Positions 8,678 through 18,326 of a stretch of 64,000 nucleotides of DNA are shown here, piece by piece. This DNA comes from Lachnospiraceae bacterium (GTDB lineage: Bacteria; Bacillota; Clostridia; Lachnospirales; Lachnospiraceae). Under the pieces are notes generated by a model. The model was not told the DNA's origin. It ran no database searches and saw only the letters and a program-made list of their open reading frames with translations. The stretch covers positions 1,054,001 to 1,118,000 of the forward strand of contig JAKVNF010000001.1 of the NCBI GenBank assembly GCA_022483465.1. The letters run 5' to 3'. The position numbers were made by a program, and so were the translations under genes. Position 1 is the first letter of the stretch, and each line of letters starts with the position of its first letter.

Positions 8678-9721
8678 TTACTCGTCATCCGGTTCATCAT
8701 CGTCATCCTCATCATCCTCTCCAAGATGTTGGAAGAACTCACTCCAGTTCACATCATCATCGTCGTCAAAATATCCGTTGTCCAGGAGAATTCCGACCAT
8801 GCCGAAGAACAGGATGTGGCGAATTTGGGGATCCTGCGCTGAATAATGCTGCATCAGCTCAAGATCTTCTTCAGCCATGATCTCCCTCATGAAACCATCC
8901 AGGAAGGTTTTCTCCAGGAGTTCGATCATTCGGGTCCGCTTGTCTCCCTGTCCGGGGAACATCAGGATCTTGCCCTCTCTGTCGGGAGAGACGTTCGCCA
9001 GGAAATACTCCACAAACTCCGGGGCCATTTCGGAAAGTGCCTGTTCTACATAGTCCCGCTCCTGCGTCGGAACTTCCGGGAGCATGTCCGATGAAAAGCA
9101 CCGATCCAGGCATCTTTTGACCCGTGCCCAGAGCACCTCATCTTCATCGTTACAATAATTTCCGGTATCATCGAATGCGCTCATGATCTCCATCCCGAGC
9201 TGCTCATCCTCATCGATGAGTGCATCCATTGCATTCTCTTCTGCCTCTTCCGCGGCAGCGAACAGGGAATCTACCTCAAAATCTTCCCAGTCCCTGTCCC
9301 AGGCATACTCCGGATCGTCCATGTCCAGATCTTCCGGGAATGCCCGGCAGGCATTCACAAATGCCTGTCCGACGGCCGGATATCCGGGTGCCAGGGGATC
9401 TGTCTTCCAATCCGGCGCCTTCCCATCCGCCAGAGAAAACGTACGCATCAGCTCGGCACCGAGCTGTCCCAACATCTCTACAAAAGGCCCCGGCAGGCTG
9501 TCGGTATCCAGATCCTCCGCAAGCAGATCGCTCGTCATACCCAGAATAACCGGTGCTTCCGGAAAGGTATCCGTAAAGAGCTCCTGCATAATCGCCACCA
9601 TGCCGTTTGATATACTCTCACTCGAAATTACCTCCGCAAGCTCGCTGCAGGCAAAGAGGAGCGTGGTGAGTTCCCCAATCTCCTTCACGCTCATTCCTCG
9701 GTACTGTCGTCTATTTGCCAT
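8678..9721 (-). CDS. hypothetical protein with poly-acidic C-terminal tail
   Basis: 347 residues, acidic throughout. The C-terminus ends in an almost uninterrupted Asp/Glu tract (GEDDEDDDDEPDDE), and an internal YFDDDDDVNW block precedes it. The body is predicted largely helical with several Leu-rich stretches and no signal peptide or membrane span. I do not recognise the family. It is the first gene of a two-gene operon with the ZIP transporter, 15 bp apart. Acidic tails can bind divalent cations or mask basic partners; here the neighbour suggests metal handling, which is inference only. The purine-rich stretch GCAGGAGACAGCAACG (minus strand) precedes the start. Confidence 0.75.
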   Translation of the reverse strand: MANRRQYRGMSVKEIGELTTLLFACSELAEVISSESISNGMVAIMQELFTDTFPEAPVILGMTSDLLAEDLDTDSLPGPFVEMLGQLGAELMRTFSLADGKAPDWKTDPLAPGYPAVGQAFVNACRAFPEDLDMDDPEYAWDRDWEDFEVDSLFAAAEEAEENAMDALIDEDEQLGMEIMSAFDDTGNYCNDEDEVLWARVKRCLDRCFSSDMLPEVPTQERDYVEQALSEMAPEFVEYFLANVSPDREGKILMFPGQGDKRTRMIELLEKTFLDGFMREIMAEEDLELMQHYSAQDPQIRHILFFGMVGILLDNGYFDDDDDVNWSEFFQHLGEDDEDDDDEPDDE

Positions 9722-9760
9722 CGTTGCTGTCTCCTTTTCTGGTCTGATTCAGATGCTGCG

Positions 9761-10129
9761 TTATTTCTCGGCGATGGCCTCAATCTCGCAGAGCGCACCG
9801 GCCGGGAGTGCCCGGACCGCGACGCAGCTGCGTGCGGGCTTGGAGGGGAAATAGTCCGCAAAGACTTCGTTGAAGGCCTGAAAATCCGCCATGTCGGCCA
9901 GAAAGCAGGTGGTCTTGACCACCTTCTCCGGACTGGTCCCCGCCGCGGCGAGGACCCGGGCGACGTTCTCGCAGGCCATCTTCGCCTGCGCCGTGATGCC
10001 CTCCTCCAGGGCGCCCGTTGCGGGATTCAGGCCGATCTGGCCGGAGGTCAGGACAAGACCTCCCGCCTCGTAGGCGTGGGAATAGGGTCCGATGGCTGCC
10101 GGCGCACTGTCTGCTTGAATCTGTCTCAT
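9761..10129 (-). CDS. ridA: RidA-family reactive intermediate deaminase
   Basis: 122 residues, the normal length. The start at 10129 (MRQIQADSAPAAIGPYSHA) is preferred over a further upstream ATG because AGGAGGAA precedes it and the family begins here. IGPYSHAYEAGGLVLTSGQIGLNP is the family signature. The catalytic Arg of SCVAVRALPAGALCEIEAIA and the terminal Glu are present. RidA proteins hydrolyse 2-aminoacrylate and other enamine/imine intermediates from PLP enzymes, protecting them from damage. The gene is on the same strand as, and 107 bp downstream of, the GGDEF-EAL gene, but a terminator separates them. Confidence 0.92.
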   Translation of the reverse strand: MRQIQADSAPAAIGPYSHAYEAGGLVLTSGQIGLNPATGALEEGITAQAKMACENVARVLAAAGTSPEKVVKTTCFLADMADFQAFNEVFADYFPSKPARSCVAVRALPAGALCEIEAIAEK

Positions 10130-10186
10130 ATGAAAGTTCCTCCTCTTTCTGATGACAGCATAGCAGAAGCGCGGGCCCGGTGCCAC

Positions 10187-10224
10187 AAAAAAAGCGCACC
10201 CGGACCGGATTCCGGCCAGTGCGC
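10187..10224 (-). terminator. terminator after the EAL gene
   Basis: On the minus strand a GC-rich hairpin closed by GCGCAC/GTGCGC (10224-10194) is followed by seven T. It lies just beyond the EAL stop codon and before the ridA ribosome site. Confidence 0.75.
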
Positions 10225-10236
10225 GCCATCTGCTGT

Positions 10237-12261
10237 TCAATGTGTCTGGATCTGCTCGAGCGGGGCCGGCTTTCCCAGGTAGTACCCCTGGGCCGCCCGG
10301 CAGCCCACCTGCCGGAGCAGCTCAAGCTCCTCACTGGTCTCCACGCCCTCGCAGAGGGTGGGCAGCTGCAGGGACTGGGCCATCCGCACGACGGCCTGCA
10401 GCAGGGCTGCGGCCCGCTTGCCGTCGCCGCTCTTCTTCTCCTCCGCATAGGCCCCCAGGAACCGGATATCGAGCTTGATCAGGTTCACATCCATGCTCTG
10501 GAGGGTTCCCAGGGAGGAGTACTCGCTGCCGAAGTCGTCCATCCACACCTGGAAGCCGCCCTCGTGGAAGCGCCGGATCTGCTCCCGGATGCGCTCCGGG
10601 GCCTCGGAGAAGGCGCTCTCCGTGATCTCCGCGATCAGAAGGTTGTGGGAAATCCCGTACCGGTCCGCGGTGCTGCGCACGTTCTCGTAGACATCCCCGT
10701 AGTCGAAGTCGTCCCGGCTGATGTTGAAGGAGACCGGGATCTTCCCCAGGCCCTTTCTGGCGCGCAGGGGCGCCTCCCGGCAGACCTGCTCCAGGATGTA
10801 CTGGTCCAAGAGGCCGATCAGGTGGTGCTGCTCCAGCACCGGGATAAACTCCGCGGGGGAGAGCAGGCCCCGTTCCGGGTCCTGCCAGCGGGCGAGGCAC
10901 TCAAACCCCGCCAGGGTTCTGCTCGCCATGTCGTAGAGCGGCTGATAGTACACCCGGATCCAGTGCTCCTTCATCGCCGTCTTGTAGTTGGTCAGCACAT
11001 AGGTCTGCTTCTGGTATTTCTCCTGGACGTCGGCATCGTAGTAGTTCCAGGCTTTTCTCGCGTTCTCCCGGATCTGACTGCAGGCAAGCCGCGCGTCGTC
11101 GCAGGCGCGGGAGATCTCCTCCTCGGTGGGCTGGGCCCCCAGGGCGCCGTGATAGATGCCCGCCTTGAGCTGCAGCACGCTCCCGGCGGCGTTTCTCTGC
11201 ACCTGCTCCGTCAGCTCCCGGAGCCGTTCGTCCAGCTCCCGGTCCCCGGCAAGGACCATGAAGTGGTCCTCCGAGATCCGGCAGACGTAGCCCTCCGGGA
11301 AGGTGTGCTTCAAGTCGTTGGCGGTCATCCGCAGGATCCGGTCCCCCTCCTGGATGCCGAACCTGGCGTTGTAGGCCTTCATGCCGTAGAAGTTGAAGTA
11401 GACAAAGGCCGGCTCGTCCCCGCTATTTTCGATGCGCCGGATCGTATCCGCCGCCTTTCTCCGAAAGGTGGAGAGATTGGGCAGTCCCGTCAGCACATCA
11501 CAGAACAGCCCGCTCCAGGGGTCGGACTGGATGCAGTAGACCTCCTGCCCGTCAAAGGTGCGGGAGATCACCCGCAGGATCAGCTCCTCGCCCTCCTCCC
11601 GCAGGCAGACCGCCTGGTTTCCCTTGCCGTCCAAGGCCGCGATCCTGCGCAGCATGCCGGGATCCTCCCAGCCAAGGAGCCACTCCGAGAGGGTCTCCCC
11701 GGTGTCGAAGTTCCGGACCGGCCTAAGGAGCTTTTGCATCGGCGCATTGCAGTAGAGGAGTTCTCCCGCCCGCTTCGTGATGACCAGCATCGCGAGATCG
11801 CTCTGGTCCAGAAAGCTGCGGAGCACGTTCTCGCTGCAGAGCTGGGAGAAGTCATAGGCCTTTGCCGCCTGGATGAGGTCCATGTAATCGATGATCGCAA
11901 TTCGGGTTCCATCGGCCAGGGTGTGATGATGGCCCACCGCGTGGATGAGGGAGCGGGTTTCCCGCCCGTACACCTTGTCCCGGTACACCACGTCATAGGT
12001 GCCCCCTTCGGTTGCGAAGCGCTTGGCCTCCGCACTGATGCGCGCCGCATCCTCCGGCGGAACATTTCGATACATGTTTGTGTCAAAGCGTTGAAGGAGA
12101 GCCGCCTTGTCCGGCTCATCCTTGTCGTGTGCCATGTCATACAGGCCATCCGAGATGCAGATGGTCCGCACTTTTCCCTCTATAAACCGATACACCGCGA
12201 TCGCATGCTCTGCATGCTCGATCCCGGTGCGCAGAATCTCCCAGTCTGTCATTGTCCACAC
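10237..12261 (-). CDS. PAS - degenerate GGDEF - EAL cyclic-di-GMP protein
   Basis: 674 residues, cytosolic. An N-terminal sensor region (1-130) is followed by a PAS-like segment (about 145-245, SFLDQSDLAMLVITKRAGELLYCN). A GGDEF domain follows (about 260-400) whose signature is RISEDHF instead of GGDEF, so cyclase activity is unlikely. The EAL domain (about 420-674) opens with ECLARW rather than EALARW. It keeps the metal and catalytic residues seen in active enzymes: Asn in VSFNISRDDF, Glu in AEITESAF, DD in WMDDFGS, Lys in LIKLDIRF, Glu in CEGVET and Gln in AAQGYYLGKP. It therefore probably hydrolyses c-di-GMP to pGpG. Its own terminator follows. Confidence 0.88.
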   Translation of the reverse strand: MWTMTDWEILRTGIEHAEHAIAVYRFIEGKVRTICISDGLYDMAHDKDEPDKAALLQRFDTNMYRNVPPEDAARISAEAKRFATEGGTYDVVYRDKVYGRETRSLIHAVGHHHTLADGTRIAIIDYMDLIQAAKAYDFSQLCSENVLRSFLDQSDLAMLVITKRAGELLYCNAPMQKLLRPVRNFDTGETLSEWLLGWEDPGMLRRIAALDGKGNQAVCLREEGEELILRVISRTFDGQEVYCIQSDPWSGLFCDVLTGLPNLSTFRRKAADTIRRIENSGDEPAFVYFNFYGMKAYNARFGIQEGDRILRMTANDLKHTFPEGYVCRISEDHFMVLAGDRELDERLRELTEQVQRNAAGSVLQLKAGIYHGALGAQPTEEEISRACDDARLACSQIRENARKAWNYYDADVQEKYQKQTYVLTNYKTAMKEHWIRVYYQPLYDMASRTLAGFECLARWQDPERGLLSPAEFIPVLEQHHLIGLLDQYILEQVCREAPLRARKGLGKIPVSFNISRDDFDYGDVYENVRSTADRYGISHNLLIAEITESAFSEAPERIREQIRRFHEGGFQVWMDDFGSEYSSLGTLQSMDVNLIKLDIRFLGAYAEEKKSGDGKRAAALLQAVVRMAQSLQLPTLCEGVETSEELELLRQVGCRAAQGYYLGKPAPLEQIQTH

Positions 12262-12503
12262 TCCCTGCTGTCAGGACCCCGCATCGGCTTTGGTCCAATC
12301 CGCTGTCCCATGGTGCCAGAGCTCCGCGCCGGTTCCCCAACTGCAGTGCCTGCCGGTCTCCCACCCTATCCAGGGGCGGGGAAAGCGTTGGCAGGGCATC
12401 TGTCTAGCACAGTATGATAAATATAACGCAGTCCCCGCCGGTTTGTACAGATCTTTTGACGATCCGCATCAAAACGCCCGGATCGTTACCGGTTTTTTCA
12501 TTT
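12262..12503. other. intergenic before IS1595
   Basis: About 240 bp without a gene. A possible hairpin (12458-12466 with 12479-12487) runs into a T-rich stretch on the plus strand; the IS1595 element landed in that T-rich stretch. Confidence 0.4.
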
Positions 12504-13717
12504 GGCGTTAGTAAGAAAACGGGTTGATAAGCAATAAGTGCATCTTGTAGTCATCAAATTGCAAGCAGATTGAGCTCCTTAACATCTCCATAATGGTGTA
12601 CCTTCTTGGGATTCCTGGATGCAAAGAGAGTTTCCGCAAGTTCCCCAATCGTTGTCCTCTGCCTGTACGCTGCCCTGAATACGAGGTTGTAACGGTTCAA
12701 ATACTTGGTGGCGACACCGCGATATTCGGTATATCGGCGCTTGATAAAAGAGTGAAGGTTGTTCACAGTGTTCAGATTGAAGAAACCTGCCGACTCCTTC
12801 TTCACATTCATGACCGTGATTCCCAGGATCTTGCCCAGCCTCGGATACACATTCATGCCGTCCGTCAGGAAAAGTGTGCCCTTCTGGACATGACCAGTAT
12901 AGATATCAACAACATTTGCACTGGAAGGCCTTGCCCGGTTCTCGGATTTCACGATCAGATCGCCAGTCTTGCGCTGTACTGCGGTGCAGATACAGATCTG
13001 CTCGTCTGAAAGGCCGCGTTTGGATGCGGGAGTGCCACGCTTGCGGGGCTTTCGACTGGCATCAGGGCCAAATTTCGTACCTTTTTTGGACTCCGGAACG
13101 TAGGTTTCATCCGCTTCCACGACATCTTCCACCGTGGCTGGCTGCTCCACCTGCATGTCCTCGAGAGCAAGCATGATCTTATGCCGCATGAAGAACAGAC
13201 TGCTATGGCTGATCTTGCATCCATGGCTGGCAAGTGACTTGACCGTCTTATCCAGAGAGGTCCCCCTGAGCGTCTCTTCCAGAACCTTGGTCCAGATCTC
13301 AGTACCAAAGTGTGAGCCTGAGAGCAAAGTGTTGCTCGTTGTAACAAATGACGTTCCACATTGCCTGCAGATGTATGCCTGTTTTCCATGTTTGTGTCCA
13401 TTCCTAACAACATGAGCATTGGAATGGCAGATCGGACAATCCAAACGGGGAGCAATCATCTTCTTCGGAGAAGAGGTTGCACTCTCATGGGAGAAGCCCT
13501 CCATGAGCTTGTTAACAAGAAGAATCAGGTCGTCCCTGGAAAGATCTCTGGCTTCGGTCAGTATGCGCTCAATGCAGCTCATAGTCTTGCCCTCCTGGCA
13601 AGACTATTGTAGTTCAAGTTAGAGAAGGCCGTTGTACAGCAGAATGTACAAAACGGCATATTTTATACTTCTGCTAAAATGCTTTGGAGCTTATCAACCC
13701 GTTTTCTTACTAACGCC
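12504..13717 (-). mobile_element. complete IS1595-family element (1214 bp)
   Basis: The 29 bases at 12504-12532 (start GGCGTTAGTAAGAAAACGGG) and 13689-13717 are perfect inverted repeats. The element is flanked on both sides by the 8-bp direct repeat TTTCATTT (12496-12503 and 13718-13725), the length expected for IS1595. The single transposase is intact. A hairpin (13628-13657, GCCGTT...AACGGC) lies upstream of the transposase inside the element. All visible parts needed for movement are present. Confidence 0.95.
12554..13582 (-). CDS. IS1595-family (ISXO2-like) transposase
   Basis: 342 residues. An N-terminal zinc ribbon (CPICHSNAHVVRNGHKHG...YICRQC, about 48-78) binds the ends. The catalytic core shows Asp in VVEADETYVPES, Asp in LTDGMNVYPRL and Asn in NTVNNLHSFIKRRYTEYRG, the D-D-N arrangement of this family. 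The frame is uninterrupted and lies between perfect inverted repeats, so the protein is probably active. It could also mobilise in trans the 308-bp element at 25297-25604, whose ends are nearly the same. Confidence 0.93.
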   Translation of the reverse strand: MSCIERILTEARDLSRDDLILLVNKLMEGFSHESATSSPKKMIAPRLDCPICHSNAHVVRNGHKHGKQAYICRQCGTSFVTTSNTLLSGSHFGTEIWTKVLEETLRGTSLDKTVKSLASHGCKISHSSLFFMRHKIMLALEDMQVEQPATVEDVVEADETYVPESKKGTKFGPDASRKPRKRGTPASKRGLSDEQICICTAVQRKTGDLIVKSENRARPSSANVVDIYTGHVQKGTLFLTDGMNVYPRLGKILGITVMNVKKESAGFFNLNTVNNLHSFIKRRYTEYRGVATKYLNRYNLVFRAAYRQRTTIGELAETLFASRNPKKVHHYGDVKELNLLAI

Positions 13718-13822
13718 TTTCATTTTTGCCAGTCAGGATGCGCCGGATCTGTCCCGTAAGAGGCTTCATCACCGAATCTGTCTCTCCCCCGCCGGGATTG
13801 ACCGATTTTGTTTCCGCGCATC

Positions 13823-13850
13823 AAAAAAAGCAGGACACCGTCCTGCTTCT
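13823..13850 (-). terminator. terminator downstream of the split AraC gene
   Basis: AGCAGGAC (13829-13836) pairs with GTCCTGCT (13840-13847); on the minus strand the stem is followed by seven T. The rest of 13718-13968 shows no gene. Confidence 0.8.
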
Positions 13851-14791
13851 GATCCCGGGCGGGAGGTTCCTTCGCCCCGCATTGTTAAGTTATTCGCTGG
13901 TTCGAATACTTTACGAGCCAGAACGATTGCTGTGGGAAGCATCGTCTTTCTCACCTCAGATCGGCTTCTCAGACTTTATTCTGTCTCCGGTACTCCCCCG
14001 GCGTCTTTCCGTACTGTCTTCGAAACATCTTGACAAAGTAGTTGGCATCCCCAATTCCGACAATCTGACTGATCTCCTGAATGTTCTTGTCAGAGGAGCC
14101 CAGCAGAAAAGCGGCCTTCTGCATCCGGAAACGGTTGAGGTATTCGATCGGCGTAATCCCATACTCTGTCCGAAAAACCTGGATCAGCTTCGTGCGGGAG
14201 GTCTCCAGATCAGCCGCCATCTCATCCAGACGGATTTTTCGGTAATACTCATGCTCCAGATAGTACAGGGCGCTTTGCGCCAGCGCGCTGTGCGCATGTT
14301 CGCTGTTTGCTGCCACGGCGCGGCAAATCGCAAGTACCATTTCCTCCTTTGCCTGCAGGATCCTGGAGACGGACTTTGCTGACATGACGATGCGCGTATT
14401 CTCCGTAGTGATACGGTCGACGAGAATGGGGGAAAGTCCCGCTTCCAGAGCAGCGATCCGGGCGCTCGTTCGCGTGATCGCAGCACCGATCCGCTCATTG
14501 TCTAGTGTTGTTCCAATCCGCTTCAGATAGGAGACATCCTGCTGCATGTTGTGCAGGTTGAGGAGTGCAGACCTCGCTCGTCCCCGCCGGATGTCTTCCA
14601 TAAAATGCTGCTCGTACTCATAGCGCTGCTGCAGCCTTCGGATGTAGTGGGCACGGCGACCCCCGCGGGAACTCTCTGTCTCCTCCGTTCCATCTGACTC
14701 GGACGCACTCTGTCGGACTTTCCGGATTTCCCGTTGTGCCGATTCTGGGTCACAGACCCGAATCAGCGTACGAATCACCTCCTCCATGCGT

Positions 14792-16952
14792 CATCTCTCA
14801 AGTTTTTTGGACTAATTTCGTAGATGGCTCTGCAGATTTTGGCTTATGATGCGACCCCGGTTTGGGGCCAGGCTTCTTTCTCAGACTGCCATCTTTGTTG
14901 TACTTGCTCCTGGTGCTGCCCGTTTGAACTCCTGGCTTTTTCCGGGGTGTTCCATCCTTGTTCACATCGGATCGCTTCGTTCCAGGTTTCACTCCAGGCT
15001 TCATGTGAATTACATTCCCATCAGCATCGTAGTTCTTGTGATGAGATCCCTTCTTCGGCCCCGGCTTACGATGCCGAAGAACAGGAGCCTTGCCGGCGAG
15101 CCGGTCGTTTTCGATCTTAACGGACTCATTCAGAAGTGCCAGTGCATCGGCGCCCAGACTGCTGAAGAGATCTGACACGATGTTCTTCTCTGCATGCGTG
15201 TAGGTGTAGAAATCATTGATCTTCTGCATCTCGAGAAGATCGACTTCACGGATCATCTGTGTCGTACTGCGGTCCAAAGTAAGAGAAGCACTTTCGATTT
15301 CATACCGCAATACCGCGGCAACAAATCCAACAAGAAACTTTGAGTATACGCCGTTTGTGTAGTAAATACGCGCAGTGCCATATCCAAGCTGGGTCTTCAC
15401 AAACATGAACTGCTTCTCAGACGCATTGCGCGCCACGTACTTATGATGGATCTCAGTCGGAGTCATCTTCTCAGAGCTGACGATTGCGTACAGGCCCTTA
15501 CTGTCAAGTGCGGCTTGCAGTCCCTTCCGGTTTATGACTGCTTTCTGTTCCTTTTCGCCGTGAATTGACTCCTCGGCAATGTCGATCATGGCCTCGTACT
15601 TCTTGGGAATCTTGGGGTTGAACTCTCCCTGCCGAATGCCGGCGTTCAGCTTATCCAGCATTTTGTAGAGAGAGTCGAGCAGGGTGCTGATCCGTTCTCC
15701 ACCGTTCTGATAATCGTAAAACAGAGTGATGGTATCCAGGTGCTTGTAGTTGGAAAACAGCTGTCCTTCCTGCTGCGCACTGAAAAGATGCGTCCCTTCC
15801 ACAAGATACTCCGCATTCAAACGGATTTTCGCGCCATACTCATTCGTGATATTGACGACACCATCCGGGCAGCCTTTGACCATGATGATATAGGGGAGAC
15901 AGAGGCTGTTCAGGTATCGAAGCGAGGGACCATCGCAGTATCCTCTGTCGAGTATGACTCCCCTCAGTTTAATCCCACATTCTGAGAGAAAATCGACAAC
16001 CTTTTTCAGTGCTTTGGCATCTACAATGCCGCCCTGGTACAGATCAAAAGTAACAGGCAGACCGCTCTCCGTAACCGCATATGTGAAGCTAACGATGTTT
16101 ACATTCTTACCGGACTTCGAGTTGCCCTTCTCTGCCAGTTCCACTCCCTGCGCTTTGCAGTCATCGTTAGAGCCATCGATGCAGAGCCAGACTTCTTCAA
16201 CACCCTCATTTTTGCACTGGATGGCCCAGTCCTTGCGGAACTGAAGAGCCTGTGCCTTTGACATTTGATGCTCAAAGAGGCTGGAATACCACGAATCACT
16301 CCGGGCGGTTTCAGAATACAGCATTTCGTCTTTCATGCTGTTTTCAAACGAAAAGGTAGAATCGGAGTGGTGACGGATCGAGAAAATCGCATAATCCATG
16401 ATCCCGTTTGCCACAGCAGGTCCGTATGTAGCATCCAAGAGATCCTTGATTCCGGTCTTCTGATTCAGCGCCTGGCACAAACTGAATAGTCCAATTCTCT
16501 TAGTTGTGGGCATGACGGTTTCACCGGTTACATTTTTCCACAGGTCTGGAAAGATTTCCCTGTACTGTGTTGTCGGGTGCATCATTTTCGGATCATCCAT
16601 GCACTGGTATCCGATGAGAGTCCTCTTGGGTTCTGCGTACCCCTTCTCCCGATTATAAGGAGCCGCTATGACATATTTGATGCGCGCTGGCTTGCCGTCT
16701 TTTTGCCTTTCAATAGTTACATGATCTTTTGGAATGGCTACTTTGTAGGTCCAAAATACTGCCATAATTATCTATTTATCCTCGATTTAGGTAAGATTAT
16801 TGTGGACTTACCTATATTGTAGCCAAATAGATAATTTAAGTCAAGCAAAACTGCCGATTTTTCCTTATTTTACCGGCACTTTTGCGGATAGCGAGTTAGT
16901 CCACAACGCCAGATGGCGGCTGAAATTAGTACCAAAATCTTGGAAGTTAACG
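14792..16952 (-). mobile_element. IS4-superfamily (IS1634-like) element in araC
   Basis: The element is bounded by the 9-bp direct repeat TCCATGCGT (14783-14791 and 16953-16961). Its ends form an imperfect inverted repeat: TCAAGTTTTTTGG-ACTAATTTC on the left against CCAAGATTTTGGTACTAATTTC read inward from the right. It encodes one 655-residue transposase. Confidence 0.85.
14798..16765 (-). CDS. IS4-superfamily transposase, 655 aa, with basic repeat tail
   Basis: Catalytic residues are visible as Asp in LCIDGSNDD (about 198), Asp in GVILDRGYCD (about 273) and the Y-x2-R-x3-E-x6-K box in KYVARNASEKQFMFVK (about 465), the DDE set of IS4/IS1634-type transposases. The last about 95 residues hold four imperfect repeats of the form RKPGPKKGSHHK / MKPGVKPGTKR / KKPGVQTGSTR / KKPGPKPGSHHK. 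These resemble AT-hook or histone-tail modules and probably add non-specific DNA binding. Length exceeds the usual 450-570 because of this tail. The stop lies 7 bp from the element end. The frame is intact, so it is probably active. Confidence 0.88.
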   Translation of the reverse strand: MAVFWTYKVAIPKDHVTIERQKDGKPARIKYVIAAPYNREKGYAEPKRTLIGYQCMDDPKMMHPTTQYREIFPDLWKNVTGETVMPTTKRIGLFSLCQALNQKTGIKDLLDATYGPAVANGIMDYAIFSIRHHSDSTFSFENSMKDEMLYSETARSDSWYSSLFEHQMSKAQALQFRKDWAIQCKNEGVEEVWLCIDGSNDDCKAQGVELAEKGNSKSGKNVNIVSFTYAVTESGLPVTFDLYQGGIVDAKALKKVVDFLSECGIKLRGVILDRGYCDGPSLRYLNSLCLPYIIMVKGCPDGVVNITNEYGAKIRLNAEYLVEGTHLFSAQQEGQLFSNYKHLDTITLFYDYQNGGERISTLLDSLYKMLDKLNAGIRQGEFNPKIPKKYEAMIDIAEESIHGEKEQKAVINRKGLQAALDSKGLYAIVSSEKMTPTEIHHKYVARNASEKQFMFVKTQLGYGTARIYYTNGVYSKFLVGFVAAVLRYEIESASLTLDRSTTQMIREVDLLEMQKINDFYTYTHAEKNIVSDLFSSLGADALALLNESVKIENDRLAGKAPVLRHRKPGPKKGSHHKNYDADGNVIHMKPGVKPGTKRSDVNKDGTPRKKPGVQTGSTRSKYNKDGSLRKKPGPKPGSHHKPKSAEPSTKLVQKT

Positions 16953-17532
16953 TCCATGCGTTCTTCCGGCACATCCGGGTAGGATTCCCGGTATGAGAGA
17001 AGGTCGTGAACACTCAGGTCCGAAATTTGGCGTTTTCTCAGGATATCTGCGGCGTCTCTGGTGGACAGCGGTGACGGGACGAAAGGTCCGAAAAGCAGCC
17101 AGCGGCCTTTCAGAGACACCAGTACGATTTCTATGTAAAAGGGATCCTGAACAAATGTGACCGCATCCGGCCGAGCAGTCCCACAGAGCGCGCACAGTCC
17201 GGAAGCGGAGAACAGCTGCTGGACCGGGTGCAGTTGATGCCGACTGGCAAACGCAGCAGTTTCCTGTTCTGCCTTGCCGGAAGACATGTCCAGTAGTTCC
17301 AGATGAAACAGCTCACAGACCAGCTGCAGGCTGGTATCCAGTGCATCCATAACACTGCCTTTCTGTTTCCTATGGGTAATGAGGTGTCAGGTTGTGTACT
17401 ATCATACTATTTCTCGCTCTATATTTCTATGTAGTGTCGTCTTTGCAATGGTATTCTCTGCGTATCGTGAAACAAACGGCTGCGGCAGGGGTGAAAAAGC
17501 CGGCCGCAGTCGGAGAGATTAGGAGGAATGCT

Positions 17533-18290
17533 ATGCATAATCATACAAATACCGACTGCGGGAAATATCAGAAACCGGGAGGAATTCATTTTGTCCCGGT
17601 ATGGAGGATCATCGGATTTTCCGGGGCAAATATGGCAGTCAATCTGTACATGGGACTGACGATGATCATGTCCTATTATCTGAACGGCTATGTCGGCATG
17701 GCGGTTGTTCTGGCCTCCAGCTTCTCGACACTCATGCGCCTGTGGGATGGTGTCACGGATCCGCTGGTGGGCTTTCTGGTTGATCGGTTCCGGGAGACAA
17801 CCAGAATGGGCAAGACGCGTCTTTGCCTGATCCTGGGCGGCACTCTGCTCTTCATCAACAGTTTTCTGATGTTCAACGTCACGGACCGGCTGCCGGAAGG
17901 CGCGCTGCGTCCCGTGTTCTTTATCATCTTCACACTGATCTACTACATCGGATACACATTTCTGAACATCAGCAACCACGTTGGCAATGTCTGCCTGACC
18001 AATGATCCGAAGCAGCGGCCGATTCTGTCGATTGTCGGAACGGTTCTGGTGCGAATCATGCGCGCTGTGATGCAGATTGTGGTAGCAGCTCTAGCTGTGA
18101 AGTACGGCTCGATGGCCAATGCGGAGCTTTTCCATGAATATTGGCTGATTGTCGCGCTGATCGCAACGGCAGGGATCGCAATCGCCTATATCTCCATCGC
18201 CCCCAAGGATATCCCGCAATTTTCAGAGACCAATCTGGCAAAGAAGCCGGACATCAAATTCTCGGATTATCTGGATGTCCTGACGCAAAT
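17533..18290 (+). pseudogene. GPH-family glycoside:cation symporter, 3' end lost
   Basis: The start at 17533 (MHNHTN) follows TAGGAGGAATGCT; the longer upstream frame has no ribosome site. About 250 residues remain, with six or so membrane segments and the family's hallmark loop RLWDGVTDPLVGFLVDRFRETTRMGKTRLCLILGG between helices 2 and 3. This subfamily imports glycosides, pentosides or hexuronides with Na+ or H+. At 18284-18293 the gene runs into the end of an IS element and gains a short foreign tail; roughly the last 200 residues are missing and are not found downstream. It was the divergent partner of the split AraC gene. Confidence 0.88.
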
Positions 18291-18326
18291 TTCCCGTAAA
18301 TCGGTAATTATTGTTTCGACTCGATT

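Larger units (their letters stand above)
13969..17350 (-). pseudogene. AraC-family regulator split by an IS element
   Basis: The N-terminal part is encoded 17350-16953 and the C-terminal part 14782-13969. Between them sits a 2.16-kb IS flanked by the direct repeat TCCATGCGT. Deleting the element plus one repeat leaves 1212 bp, exactly 404 codons, and reads through the junction as PDVPEERMEEVIRTLIRV. The restored 403-residue protein has an N-terminal sensing region with Cys residues (LCALCGTARPDA) and a C-terminal double helix-turn-helix (DEMAADLETSRTKLIQVF, then GDANYFVKMFRRQYGKTPGEYRR). It is divergent from the GPH symporter at 17533, which it presumably activated in response to a sugar. Neither half alone should work, although the C-terminal half (ATG at 14787) could be made as an unregulated DNA-binding fragment. 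Confidence 0.88.

Noticed and set aside
10180-12417. 745-codon open frame on the plus strand opposite the EAL gene
   Set aside because: Low-complexity His/Val/Leu/Gly/Asp composition of an antisense frame in GC-rich DNA, no ribosome site, and the minus strand encodes a clear PAS-GGDEF-EAL protein.
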